A stretch of DNA of 38,995 bases. Origin: Candidatus Uhrbacteria bacterium (GTDB lineage Bacteria > Patescibacteriota > Patescibacteriia > UBA9934). Below, in pieces: positions 25,330-31,830 of the stretch. The stretch's first letter is position 1. The number at the start of each line of letters is the position of its first letter. The stretch is taken from the NCBI GenBank assembly GCA_943358395.1, contig CALRGY010000010.1, positions 1-38,995 on the forward strand, given 5' to 3'. A program made the translations under genes and the position numbers. A model generated the notes under the pieces. That model did not search any database. It worked only from the letters and a program-made list of their open reading frames with translations, and had not been told where the DNA came from.

Positions 25330-25456
25330 TTAGGACCTCCTCATTTGGTCTATTTTCGACTCAGATCATCGGAAACTTTCTCATCGTACCATGAAGTACG
25401 TTTCGAAAGATTTCCTTGATCTTCATCGAAACTAGCCTCAAATGAGAAAGTCCTAA
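25330..25456. repeat. Long palindromic element, copy 3 (127 bp), covering the parA ribosome-binding site
   Basis: Arms TTAGGACCTCCTCATTTG and CAAATGAGAAAGTCCTAA flank a long imperfect stem with centre CGTAC-CATGAA-GTACG (25385-25400). About 104 bases of its inverse are near-identical to copy 4 at 28281. The left arm includes CCTCCT, which is the parA Shine-Dalgarno sequence read on the minus strand. Confidence 0.85.
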
Positions 25457-25547
25457 GCACGCACAGTATAGCAAAAAATTCCCCGTCTTGCGACGAGGAA
25501 TTTTTGGTTGCGGGGGCTGGATTTGAACCAGCGACCTTCGGGTTATG

Positions 25548-26205
25548 CATACCACTATAGCTTTCGCTACTTCGACGGATCGAATTTGTTGGTCTGGACT
25601 TTCCCTTCACCCGTTCATCATCGATATTTCGACGTGAAAGAGGGTGTCTGCCATCAAGTCTCTACACCTTCCTCGATTTCTCGAGGCTTGGCTCGGGATT
25701 ACCATTACAGGCTTCCCCGAATTTGACAGAAGTTCACGCGCGATTTTCATTGCGCGCAGCCCTTTGCAAGATGAGTGCCCAAGCGTTGCGGTACGGAGCC
25801 GATACTGGCTTCCGTTGGCGCTTGGAAGATTCAACCATATGAATCTCACTCTTATACCCAATGAAGACCTCAACAGGAAAGATATAGAATATCTCACTGT
25901 CTTCCAGAAAAACTATCGCGAAGTCAAAGTCTTCTTTTTGATATACAGATCGCTTCATTACCCGTCGATTCGTCTTTGTCCGACGACTATCAACAACATA
26001 ATTTCCACTCTTTGCATGTCGCCAAGCCGATTTCACTTGAACACGAATCAACGTTCCCTCCACATCGAGCACCAAATCATATGGTAATCGATCCCCGATG
26101 GGTTGAAGAACGCTCCAGCCTTGCTTTAAAGAATAAAGCGCAACTGCGTGTTCTGCAATGTCGCCTTTCTGTTTGGTATCCATGGGATAGCAATTCTTGC
26201 GATTG
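25548..26205 (-). mobile_element. Group I intron in the tRNA-fMet anticodon loop (658 bases)
   Basis: The splice rules fit: exon 1 ends in U, the intron ends in G. The 3' part holds core motifs of tRNA-type (IC3-like) group I introns: GGTAATCCCGAGCCAAGCC (25703 to 25685), GTAGAGACTTGATGG (P7 region, about 25666 to 25652) and GGGAAAGTCCAGACC (25605 to 25591). A homing-endonuclease gene fills most of the 5' part. The intron looks complete and likely self-splicing. Confidence 0.92.
25734..26183 (-). CDS. PD-(D/E)XK homing endonuclease, I-Ssp6803I-like
   Basis: The endonuclease cuts intronless tRNA-fMet genes so that the intron copies itself in by repair. The 149-residue length and catalytic set match I-Ssp6803I, the Synechocystis tRNA-fMet intron enzyme (150 residues): Glu11 in GDIAEHAV, Asp36 in LPYDLVLD, Gln49 and Lys51 in RVQVKSAW, at the same residue numbers as I recall for that enzyme. 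A C-terminal basic part (RRTKTNRRVMKRSVY, ESSKRQRKPVSAPY) likely binds DNA. The start is 26183, inside the intron; the open frame upstream would read through the tRNA exon. No clear ribosome-binding site is seen. Confidence 0.9.
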   Translation of the reverse strand: MDTKQKGDIAEHAVALYSLKQGWSVLQPIGDRLPYDLVLDVEGTLIRVQVKSAWRHAKSGNYVVDSRRTKTNRRVMKRSVYQKEDFDFAIVFLEDSEIFYIFPVEVFIGYKSEIHMVESSKRQRKPVSAPYRNAWALILQRAARNENRA

Positions 26206-26270
26206 AGCCCGACGAGCTGCCTGGCTGCTCTACCCCGCAGAACGAGTATGGCAGAAAAGAGATGAAAACG

Positions 26271-26304
26271 CAAAACGGTGCCAATGAAGAATCATCGGCA
26301 CCGT
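26271..26304 (-). terminator. Terminator after the M23 lipoprotein gene
   Basis: ACGGTGCC (26275-26282) and GGCACCGT (26297-26304) pair, extended inward by TGA/TCA pairs. On the minus strand TTTTGCGTTTTC follows. It separates the lipoprotein gene from the tRNA-fMet transcript. Confidence 0.6.
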
Positions 26305-26329
26305 TCGTTCGTTGTGCGGGTTCCGTCGT

Positions 26330-28159
26330 TTACGGAATGCGTACTTCCAGGCCGCAACCGTCACTGCTTGGGTCTTCCACGATGTTCACCGTCAGGGCAG
26401 AACCGTTGTAGGTTGCCACAAACGTGCCCGTGGTATCACCCGGGGGAAACGGCCCGACGCATCCCCAACCATTCACTCCAGCCACGTTGTAGCCGTAGGA
26501 ATAGCGGAAGCTGTCACCGGGGCCGGCATCCACAATGGCGAAGTACAGCTCGTTGCTCCAGGTGCTCCAGGTAATGTTGCTGCTCCAGCCGTAGCCGTAG
26601 CTGCTTTCATTCGTGAATTCACCCGAAATCGTCATCCAGTCGGCAGAGGTGTCGAGCACCCACCACAGCTCCAGCCCAACACCCGTTTCCGGGGTCGTCG
26701 GTTCCGTGGCAGCCTCGCCTTCACTTTCCTCTTCGCCTTCACCCTCACCCTCTTCTGCTTCCGTGCCGCCCGTTCCCGTGCCTTCGCCCGGATAGGTTCC
26801 TGGCACATCTTCCGTGTCACCGCCGCAGGTGGTCACGTCGTTGTTCGCGATGCAGTACGAATCCGTAACGCAGTTCCCCACAATATCCACCAGCGTATCG
26901 AAGTCGCGCTTGGGAATTTCATGCACCGTACGGTTCTCGAAGCCCATCAGGAGGTAGGTGTCCCAATCCATGACGGGAATCGCCGCGCCGCCTTCCATTA
27001 CGTACACGTCGGATGCCTCGTTCGTTGAAACCAGGCTTCCGTCGCGGAAGGTTGCTGTTTCAACGCCCTTCGTGGGGTATGCCGATAGCGTCACGCCTGC
27101 TGCCGAAGGGCTCGGCAAGCTGGTAAGTGACGTGGCAGAAATGCCCCAGGTGGCAAGCACCGCTTCTACAGCCACAGATGTAAGCTGCGCACGATACCGG
27201 TTCGCATCACTCGCAGCGCCCACAATGAGCCACCCACCGGTATACGCCGTGGTGTCATACACCGCCGTCACCAGGCTGGCTCCGCTGATGGAGCTGCCTG
27301 CCATGTAGCAATTCTTCTCACTGCTATCTATGAGCACAATGTCATCCCAGTCGTAGTTCCGACTCGTAAATGCCTCTTCCGTCAGGAAAGGCTCCAACGT
27401 GAACCCGTTCAACAGGTACACCGTGCTGGAATCCGGCAGCTTCAGCAGGCTCCCCGAGGGGTGCCACTTTGGCGTAGGAAGAAGCGACGTGTAGGTGTGC
27501 CCGGTGCTCAAGTCACAGGTGAGCTCCGTCGTCATTTTCGTGACGGTGGTGCCCAGCGTTTTGTCCGTGGCGGTGAAGGCGAGGGCGTTCACGGATGTTC
27601 CGTACTCCCCCATCTTCTTCGCGTCCCCACTGTGCCTGCCAATATGCACGTGGTCACCGTCTGCCATGCCCGTGTGCCCCTCGTACCCCAGAATCTGCCC
27701 CGCTGCCACCTCGCTGCCGTTCCCGATGAGCACTTCATCCATGTGCGCGATGATGATGTACGTGCCGTCGTTCTGGTCGATGGTGACGTGATTGCCGTAG
27801 TTCTTCGTGCGGCTTTCGCTGTGCGCGTACGCGATGCCGCCCACGGGGGCATACACCACATCACGAGCATTGTTGGGCGTGTCGAAGTCCGCATCGTATC
27901 GGGTAGAACGCCCGTGATGCGAGTAGCTTCCGTTCGCGCCCTGCGTGCACAAAGAGTTGTACCCGTTCACGAACGGGAGCTGAATGGTGAGGAGATCGAC
28001 TCCGCCACCGTCCATGCCCGTATCCTCACTGCCCGCGTTCTCGATGCGCTCACCGTCCAGCCGCTCCATTTCACAGAGCTTGCCGCAGCAGCCGCTCAAA
28101 CCGAGCAGCACAATGACGATGAACGCGATGTTGACGAGCGTCACGACTCTCTTGATCAT
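26330..28159 (-). CDS. Lipoprotein with M23 (LytM-type) peptidase domain
   Basis: The 609-residue product has a lipoprotein signal (MIKRVVTLVNIAFIVIVLLG, LSGC lipobox at ~19-22). Residues ~60-200 form an M23 metallopeptidase domain of the HxG...YDxDF type: HHGRSTRYDADFD, AHMDEV and GDHVHIG provide the zinc and catalytic His/Asp residues, so it may cut peptidoglycan cross-links. Then come two short surface repeats (VYLLNGFTLEPFLTEEAF; VYVMEGGAAIPVMDWDTY), a Gly/Glu-rich spacer, and a C-terminal beta-rich domain (ELWWVLDTSADWMTISGEF). Start 28159 has a strong GGAGGG Shine-Dalgarno sequence. The gene is visibly richer in GC than its neighbours, which could mean transfer. Confidence 0.85.
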   Translation of the reverse strand: MIKRVVTLVNIAFIVIVLLGLSGCCGKLCEMERLDGERIENAGSEDTGMDGGGVDLLTIQLPFVNGYNSLCTQGANGSYSHHGRSTRYDADFDTPNNARDVVYAPVGGIAYAHSESRTKNYGNHVTIDQNDGTYIIIAHMDEVLIGNGSEVAAGQILGYEGHTGMADGDHVHIGRHSGDAKKMGEYGTSVNALAFTATDKTLGTTVTKMTTELTCDLSTGHTYTSLLPTPKWHPSGSLLKLPDSSTVYLLNGFTLEPFLTEEAFTSRNYDWDDIVLIDSSEKNCYMAGSSISGASLVTAVYDTTAYTGGWLIVGAASDANRYRAQLTSVAVEAVLATWGISATSLTSLPSPSAAGVTLSAYPTKGVETATFRDGSLVSTNEASDVYVMEGGAAIPVMDWDTYLLMGFENRTVHEIPKRDFDTLVDIVGNCVTDSYCIANNDVTTCGGDTEDVPGTYPGEGTGTGGTEAEEGEGEGEEESEGEAATEPTTPETGVGLELWWVLDTSADWMTISGEFTNESSYGYGWSSNITWSTWSNELYFAIVDAGPGDSFRYSYGYNVAGVNGWGCVGPFPPGDTTGTFVATYNGSALTVNIVEDPSSDGCGLEVRIP

Positions 28160-28280
28160 GGTATCCCTCCGAACCGAGTGGTATCGAGATATACGCAATC
28201 GAATCTGATCGCGCCACCCCTCTTTCCTGGAGAGTCGGAAAAAGTGATGGACGATTAAATCGAATATATGGAGCACACAG

Positions 28281-28384
28281 TCATTTGAGGCGAGTTTCGA
28301 TGAAGATCGAGGAAATCTTCTGAGACGTACTCATGGTACGTTGAAGAAGTTTCCGATGATCTGAGTCGAAAATAGACCAAATGA
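28281..28384. repeat. Long palindromic element, copy 4 (104 bp)
   Basis: TCATTTG/CAAATGA ends, centre CGTAC-TCATG-GTACG (28326-28340). Over its whole length it matches the inverse of copy 3 closely (shared blocks include GTTTCGATGAAGATC, AGTTTCCGATGATCTGAGT and CGAAAATAGACCAAATG), so the two come from one source. It lies ~120 bases upstream of the M23 lipoprotein start. Confidence 0.9.
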
Positions 28385-28400
28385 ATGTGCGCGATGCGCT

Positions 28401-28468
28401 GTGACGGCTCGGGATCAATCTTCCCCACTTGTGATCGAATCCCGAGCCGCGGAAGATGAAACCGTCAC
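28401..28468. other. Compact nested/interleaved helix region, possible RNA pseudoknot
   Basis: Three pairings can be seen: CGGCTCGGGAT (28405-28415) with ATCCCGAGCCG (28439-28449); ATCTTCC (28418-28424) with GGAAGAT (28451-28457), interleaved with the first; and GTGACGG (28401-28407) with CCGTCAC (28462-28468), enclosing both but competing for three bases. On either strand this could fold as an H-type pseudoknot or switch between forms. On the minus strand it lies ahead of copy 4 and the M23 lipoprotein. No known RNA family recognised. Confidence 0.45.
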
Positions 28469-28629
28469 GCCGGCAAAAAGTCCGAAGTACTCTTTTTGGA
28501 TCGTACGCAACCGATGCATCATTCCCTGAGTTTCTCTTGTGCCGACGGCCATCGGCAGTCACAGAACTGTTCTGCACACATCGTGCCGAATATCCTCCAC
28601 TCCCACAATCGCTTTTTCGCTCAAAATAC

Positions 28630-28657
28630 AAAAAACCGTCGGAACACATCCGACGGT
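28630..28657 (-). terminator. Terminator after hicA
   Basis: On the minus strand ACCGTCGGA-TGTGT-TCCGACGGT is followed by T6. It ends the glyS-hicBA transcript. Confidence 0.8.
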
Positions 28658-28700
28658 CTCTGTATTCTCTGCTTTTCTCCCCACTATTCCCTCCCTTCTC

Positions 28701-28719
28701 CGTCGGAACACGTCCGACG
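28701..28719. repeat. Twin of the hicA terminator hairpin, without T-run
   Basis: CGTCGGA-ACACG-TCCGACG repeats the stem of the terminator 45 bases away, with one loop change. It lies directly after the hicA stop and lacks a T-run on either side. Confidence 0.6.
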
Positions 28720-28733
28720 TTCACTGGGGATAG

Positions 28734-28958
28734 TTATTTCGATCCTAAAAAATGTTCAACACTCATCCCAGAATCTTTGATAATCTGCATCAGCAAACCC
28801 ACGCCAATCTCTTTATGCAATGGCACGGTAATTTTTCTTCGTGCAAAATCGGTGTGCACGAGTCGAGCATGACTCCCCTTTTGACGAACAACACGATACC
28901 CCTCGTGTTCCAAACGTCGAATCACGTCTTTACCCGAAAACCCCGCAAGGAGCGTCAT
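28734..28958 (-). CDS. hicA: HicA-like mRNA interferase toxin
   Basis: The 74-residue product has the HicA double-stranded-RNA-binding-like fold: FSGKDVIRRLEHEGYRVVRQKGSHARLVH, with the catalytic His in GSH (~29-31), then ITVPLHKEIGVGLLMQIIKDSGMS. Start 28958 overlaps the hicB stop (ATGA), so translation is coupled to the antitoxin. An in-frame start upstream would lie within hicB. Confidence 0.88.
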   Translation of the reverse strand: MTLLAGFSGKDVIRRLEHEGYRVVRQKGSHARLVHTDFARRKITVPLHKEIGVGLLMQIIKDSGMSVEHFLGSK

Positions 28959-29203
28959 ACGTGAACCATGTGCACACTCACACTCGGCATATAACGCTTC
29001 CGTACCTTCGGTGCATCTTCCGCGCACAGCGCGATAGCTTCTTGAATATTTTTTAACGCAGCGTCAATCGTTTTTCCTTGACTGTAGCACCCCTCAAACA
29101 CCGGACACGATACCCAATATCCTCCAGAAACCTCTTCCTGAACAATCACCGGATACCCCCGAGATTCTCCATGAACCATCGCAACCTTTTTTATCGATTT
29201 CAT
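28955..29203 (-). CDS. hicB: HicB-like antitoxin
   Basis: The 82-residue protein has the HicB partial RNase-H-like fold: YPVIVQEEVSGGYWVSCPVFEGCYSQGKTIDAALKNIQEAI. No DNA-binding C-terminal domain is present, so self-regulation through an operator is not obvious. Here the antitoxin gene comes before the toxin, eight bases after the glycyl-tRNA synthetase stop, so the pair probably depends on transcription from that housekeeping gene. Confidence 0.88.
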   Translation of the reverse strand: MKSIKKVAMVHGESRGYPVIVQEEVSGGYWVSCPVFEGCYSQGKTIDAALKNIQEAIALCAEDAPKVRKRYMPSVSVHMVHV

Positions 29204-29211
29204 AAAAAATG

Positions 29212-30618
29212 TTATTTCCCGAACTGTTCCTTACGCAAATACTTCTCGATATCTTCGATGCGGATCCTGCCCCCTTCACCAACTTGTTCCATCGAATCCC
29301 GATGACGAAGCGTGACGGTGCCGCTTTCCAACGTGTCGTAATCCACGGTTACGCACCATGGTGTTCCGACTTCATCTTGCCGACGATACCGCTTGCCGAT
29401 GGTTCCGCTTTCATCGTACTCCGCAGAAACACCCTGCTTGCGCAATGCTACGTAAATTTCCCGTGCCTTTTCCGCAAGACCATCCTTCTTCATCAACGGC
29501 AGGATCGCGATCTTCATCGGCGCCAAATCGTACGGCATGCCCAGCACTACGCGCGTTTCTTTCTCCCCCTTTGCTGTTACCACCTCTTCTTCACGATAAA
29601 ACTCAAACAACGTTAACAGGAATAATCGACTAAACCCACCAGAGCATTCCACGATCCATGGATTGTAGCGTTCATTCGTCTCCGAATCGAAATAGCTCAA
29701 GTCTTTTCCGCTAAATTTGGCGTGCTGATCAAGGTCGTAACTTCCGCGGTGGTGCACGCCCTCAACCTCTTTAAATCCAAGCTCACCGAACTGGTATTCA
29801 ATATCCCATGCGTCTTGCGCGTAAAATGCGCGTTCATCGAGCGCATGCTGCCTCCAACGCACATGCTCTTCTTTCAATCCCAACACCTTAGTATAAAACT
29901 CCCATCGATTCGCTTTCCACGCCTCGTACTGCGCATCGGCATCAGCGGGCTTGCAGAAGTACTGAATATCCATTTGTTCAAACTCACGAGTACGGAACAA
30001 AAATTGCTTCACCGTAATTTCGTTGCGGAACGCCTTACCAATCTGCGCAATGCCGAACGGAAGTTTTCGACGAGTCACCATCTGCGTCGCCTTCCAATCG
30101 AGATAAATGTTCTGACAGCTCTCGCCCTTTAAATAGACCAGTGATGATTCATCTTCCACGGGGCCAAGATGGGTTTTGACGAGTTGATTGAAGCGTTTTG
30201 CTTTCGAAAGTGCATTACCATCCGGACTTTTAAGATTATGCTTCACGACAAGCTCATCAACCTGCTCCGGCGTTAATCCTCCAGCATTTTCCATTACACC
30301 TGCGTCTTCAATGAGATGGTCAGCGCGGAATCGCTTATGTGAAACGAGATCCTCAATGAGAAGGTCGGCGAAGCCACTTACGTGCCCGGAAGCCTCCCAT
30401 ACCTTGGGATGCATAAAAATCGCGCCCTCAATTTCCACCATATCCGTACGGCTTGCCACATTCCAATATCGCCACGCCGCCTCCAAGTTTTTCTTGAGGA
30501 GCATACCCAACGGACCAAAATCGTACGTTGCCGCAAACCCGCCGTAGATATCCGACGACGGAAATACAAACCCTTTCTGTGTAGCAAAGTTCACGATCGT
30601 TTCAAGTTTTGTAGACAT
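29212..30618 (-). CDS. glyS: Glycyl-tRNA synthetase, dimeric type
   Basis: This class II synthetase attaches glycine to tRNA-Gly. The 468-residue product has YGGFAATYDFGPLG (~25-38), FRNEITVKQFLFRTREFEQMDIQYF (motif 2, ~213-237), the GSYDLDQHAKFSGKDL segment, motif 3 in PWIVECSGGFSRLFL (~325-339), and the anticodon-binding domain (~370-460: LGMPYDLAPMKIAILPL; GTPWCVTVDYDT). It is the archaeal/eukaryotic-like single-chain dimeric type, not alpha2beta2. It lies 11 bases after the Nudix gene, and an AATAAT ten bases before its ATG may give a separate near-leaderless mRNA. Confidence 0.96.
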   Translation of the reverse strand: MSTKLETIVNFATQKGFVFPSSDIYGGFAATYDFGPLGMLLKKNLEAAWRYWNVASRTDMVEIEGAIFMHPKVWEASGHVSGFADLLIEDLVSHKRFRADHLIEDAGVMENAGGLTPEQVDELVVKHNLKSPDGNALSKAKRFNQLVKTHLGPVEDESSLVYLKGESCQNIYLDWKATQMVTRRKLPFGIAQIGKAFRNEITVKQFLFRTREFEQMDIQYFCKPADADAQYEAWKANRWEFYTKVLGLKEEHVRWRQHALDERAFYAQDAWDIEYQFGELGFKEVEGVHHRGSYDLDQHAKFSGKDLSYFDSETNERYNPWIVECSGGFSRLFLLTLFEFYREEEVVTAKGEKETRVVLGMPYDLAPMKIAILPLMKKDGLAEKAREIYVALRKQGVSAEYDESGTIGKRYRRQDEVGTPWCVTVDYDTLESGTVTLRHRDSMEQVGEGGRIRIEDIEKYLRKEQFGK

Positions 30619-30629
30619 ACGGAGAGAAA

Positions 30630-31070
30630 TTATTTCAACAGACCCTGAGAACGAAGCACGTCATGAGCAATTGGAGCGATGGTGCTGGCAACAAGGGGGA
30701 GCGTGACCCATTGTGCACCTTGAGAATCATGTCCATCTGCTTCCTGCTTCACCGCACCAGATGCTAATTCTACCGCATTATACAAAGCGATGTGATGAAA
30801 ACCCTTTTCTTCACCCTCAAATTCCCACTGGCACTGATATTCACTCACGCAAAGCGGCTCATGGCTCAAAACATTCAAACCCGTTTCTTCATCAAATTCC
30901 CTCCGTAACGCTTCCTCAAATGCCTCACCCGGCTCTATTTTCCCACCAGGCAAATCCCATAAGCCCGTATACGGCCCTCTTCCCTTTTGGATCATGAGCA
31001 CTTTTCCATCCCGAACACCGATACCGTAAATGCCGAGATGAATTTTTTCAGGGATCGACTTCATAAACAT
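30630..31070 (-). CDS. Nudix hydrolase (MutT-like)
   Basis: The enzyme hydrolyses nucleoside diphosphates linked to another group; substrate unknown. The complete Nudix box GGKIEPGEAFEEALRREF with DEETGL follows (~42-65), after the strand KVLMIQKGRGPYTGLWDLPG. The 146-residue size is normal. Starts at 31070 and 31064 are both possible, with no Shine-Dalgarno sequence at either. Confidence 0.9.
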   Translation of the reverse strand: MFMKSIPEKIHLGIYGIGVRDGKVLMIQKGRGPYTGLWDLPGGKIEPGEAFEEALRREFDEETGLNVLSHEPLCVSEYQCQWEFEGEEKGFHHIALYNAVELASGAVKQEADGHDSQGAQWVTLPLVASTIAPIAHDVLRSQGLLK

Positions 31071-31097
31071 ACATCACGCATCAAAACCTCACCCATA

Positions 31098-31162
31098 CCC
31101 TCTCCTTTGTAAGGAGAGGGGTAACGAATCCGGATGCGGACTCTCCCCCTGCCAAGGGGGAG
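31098..31162. repeat. Two C/G-rich hairpin repeats
   Basis: CCCTCTCCTT-TGT-AAGGAGAGGG (31098-31120) and CTCCCCCT-GCCA-AGGGGGAG (31143-31162). They match the style of the hairpins at 7549 and 18474 and the linking word ATCCGGAT is shared with the 7.5-kb spacer. No T-run follows, so they are not typical terminators. Confidence 0.65.
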
Positions 31163-31187
31163 TAAGGAGGGGGTCTGAGCCGAGGAG

Positions 31188-31448
31188 TTATTTAATATTG
31201 ATCAAGTCTTTTTTTGGAATACGCAATACCTCTTCAGCTTCTGCTCGCATCTCATCTGTGATTTCATCCTCCCGCAATTCCCGAAAATCAATCTTTTTCA
31301 GCATTCGTGCGTGCCATCGAGACGTTGTCCACTCACGAAGCACACGCCATAATTCACGAAAAAGATCCCCAACACTGGGCGTATGATCAAAAAATACCGT
31401 GGTCATTTCTCGAGTATTCATATCCAAAACTGTAACACAAAACCGCAT
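31188..31448 (-). CDS. Small hypothetical protein
   Basis: The 86-residue product (MRFCVTVLDMNTREMTTVFFDH...) has a short strand region, a middle helix with DLFRELWRVLREWTTSRWHARML and an acidic helical end. No family is recognised. Start 31448 is chosen because a terminator hairpin (31457-31481) occupies the upstream end of the longer frame (31496). The gene stands alone, followed by the hairpin repeats at 31098-31162. Confidence 0.55.
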   Translation of the reverse strand: MRFCVTVLDMNTREMTTVFFDHTPSVGDLFRELWRVLREWTTSRWHARMLKKIDFRELREDEITDEMRAEAEEVLRIPKKDLINIK

Positions 31449-31456
31449 ACGCACCA

Positions 31457-31481
31457 AAAAGCCCCGGCAATCGGGGCTTTT
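31457..31481 (-). terminator. Intrinsic terminator
   Basis: AAAAGCCCCG (31457-31466) and CGGGGCTTTT (31472-31481) form a strong stem with loop GCAA; T5 follows on the minus strand, T4 on the plus. It lies just before the 31448 start. Confidence 0.7.
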
Positions 31482-31518
31482 AGTGGTATTTTCCACCCAT
31501 TTATTTTTTAGAATTTAG

Positions 31519-31573
31519 AGGACTTTCTCATTTTCGACCAGTTTCGCCGAAAATGGGCAAAATGAGGAAATCC
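31519..31573. repeat. Palindromic element, copy 5 (short form)
   Basis: AGGACTTTCTCATTTT and AAAATGAGGAAATCC are inverted copies with mismatches, and TTTCGACCAGTTTCG is identical to a block in copy 1. The CGTAC-GTACG centre is missing, so this is an internally deleted or minimal form. Confidence 0.65.
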
Positions 31574-31627
31574 CCCAACTTATCCCCTTGCTTTTTCCTG
31601 ATTCTTTACCTTTCCCCCCATTTCTGC

Positions 31628-31633
31628 TACACT
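31628..31633 (+). promoter_or_regulatory. -10 box of the Asp-rich lipoprotein gene
   Basis: TACACT with a TGC extension, giving a start near 31640 and a leader of about 190 bases. The -35 region is not clear. Confidence 0.4.
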
Positions 31634-31639
31634 ACATTC

Positions 31640-31830
31640 GTGACCAGTGCCTCTTGAGCCAGGGTCGAATCCCAATTCCCCCAGCCCGAGGCATACGCCC
31701 CTTCACAACTTCTTCCGCTCTAATTGAACAGAGAGCAAAAAACAAACCAGGCGGCATATCTCCTGTTGTGAGTCCTTCGCTTCATCCATAAAAATGATGA
31801 AACCAAAAACTCACAACAAGGAGGTGACCC
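31640..31830 (+). promoter_or_regulatory. Long structured 5' leader with hairpin next to the ribosome-binding site
   Basis: The leader has TGCCTC pairing with GAGGCA around GGGTCGAATCCC, and near its end GTTGTGAGT (31765-31773) pairs with ACTCACAAC (31809-31817) around a second stem TTCATC/GATGAA. AAGGAGGTGA (31818-31827) follows the hairpin directly. It could regulate translation; no known riboswitch class is recognised. Confidence 0.4.

Larger units (their letters stand above)
25505..26239 (-). tRNA. Initiator tRNA-Met(CAU), split by a group I intron
   Basis: Exon 1 is 26239 to 26206 (34 bases, acceptor TGCGGGG, D-arm, anticodon stem to U33). Exon 2 is 25547 to 25505 (43 bases, CATAACCCGAAGG onward, T-arm GCTGGTTCAAATCCAGC, CCCCGCA, ACCA). 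Joined they give a normal 77-base tRNA with the GGG/CCC anticodon-stem pairs that mark initiator tRNAs and an encoded CCA. T1 pairs with A72, unlike the C1/A72 mismatch of many bacterial initiators. The intron removes itself between U33 and C34 by this reading. Confidence 0.92.

Noticed and set aside
25505-25590. tRNA-Met 3' half looking like a pseudogene
   Set aside because: The matching 5' half lies at 26206-26239 with a group I intron between, so the gene is split and not broken.
28281-28724. A 147-residue minus-strand frame
   Set aside because: It runs through palindrome copy 4, the pseudoknot region and the terminator, with no protein-like pattern.
7549-31162. C-rich hairpin repeats as a CRISPR array or transposon ends
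   Set aside because: They are scattered singly, have no spacers of regular length and no cas or transposase gene nearby.
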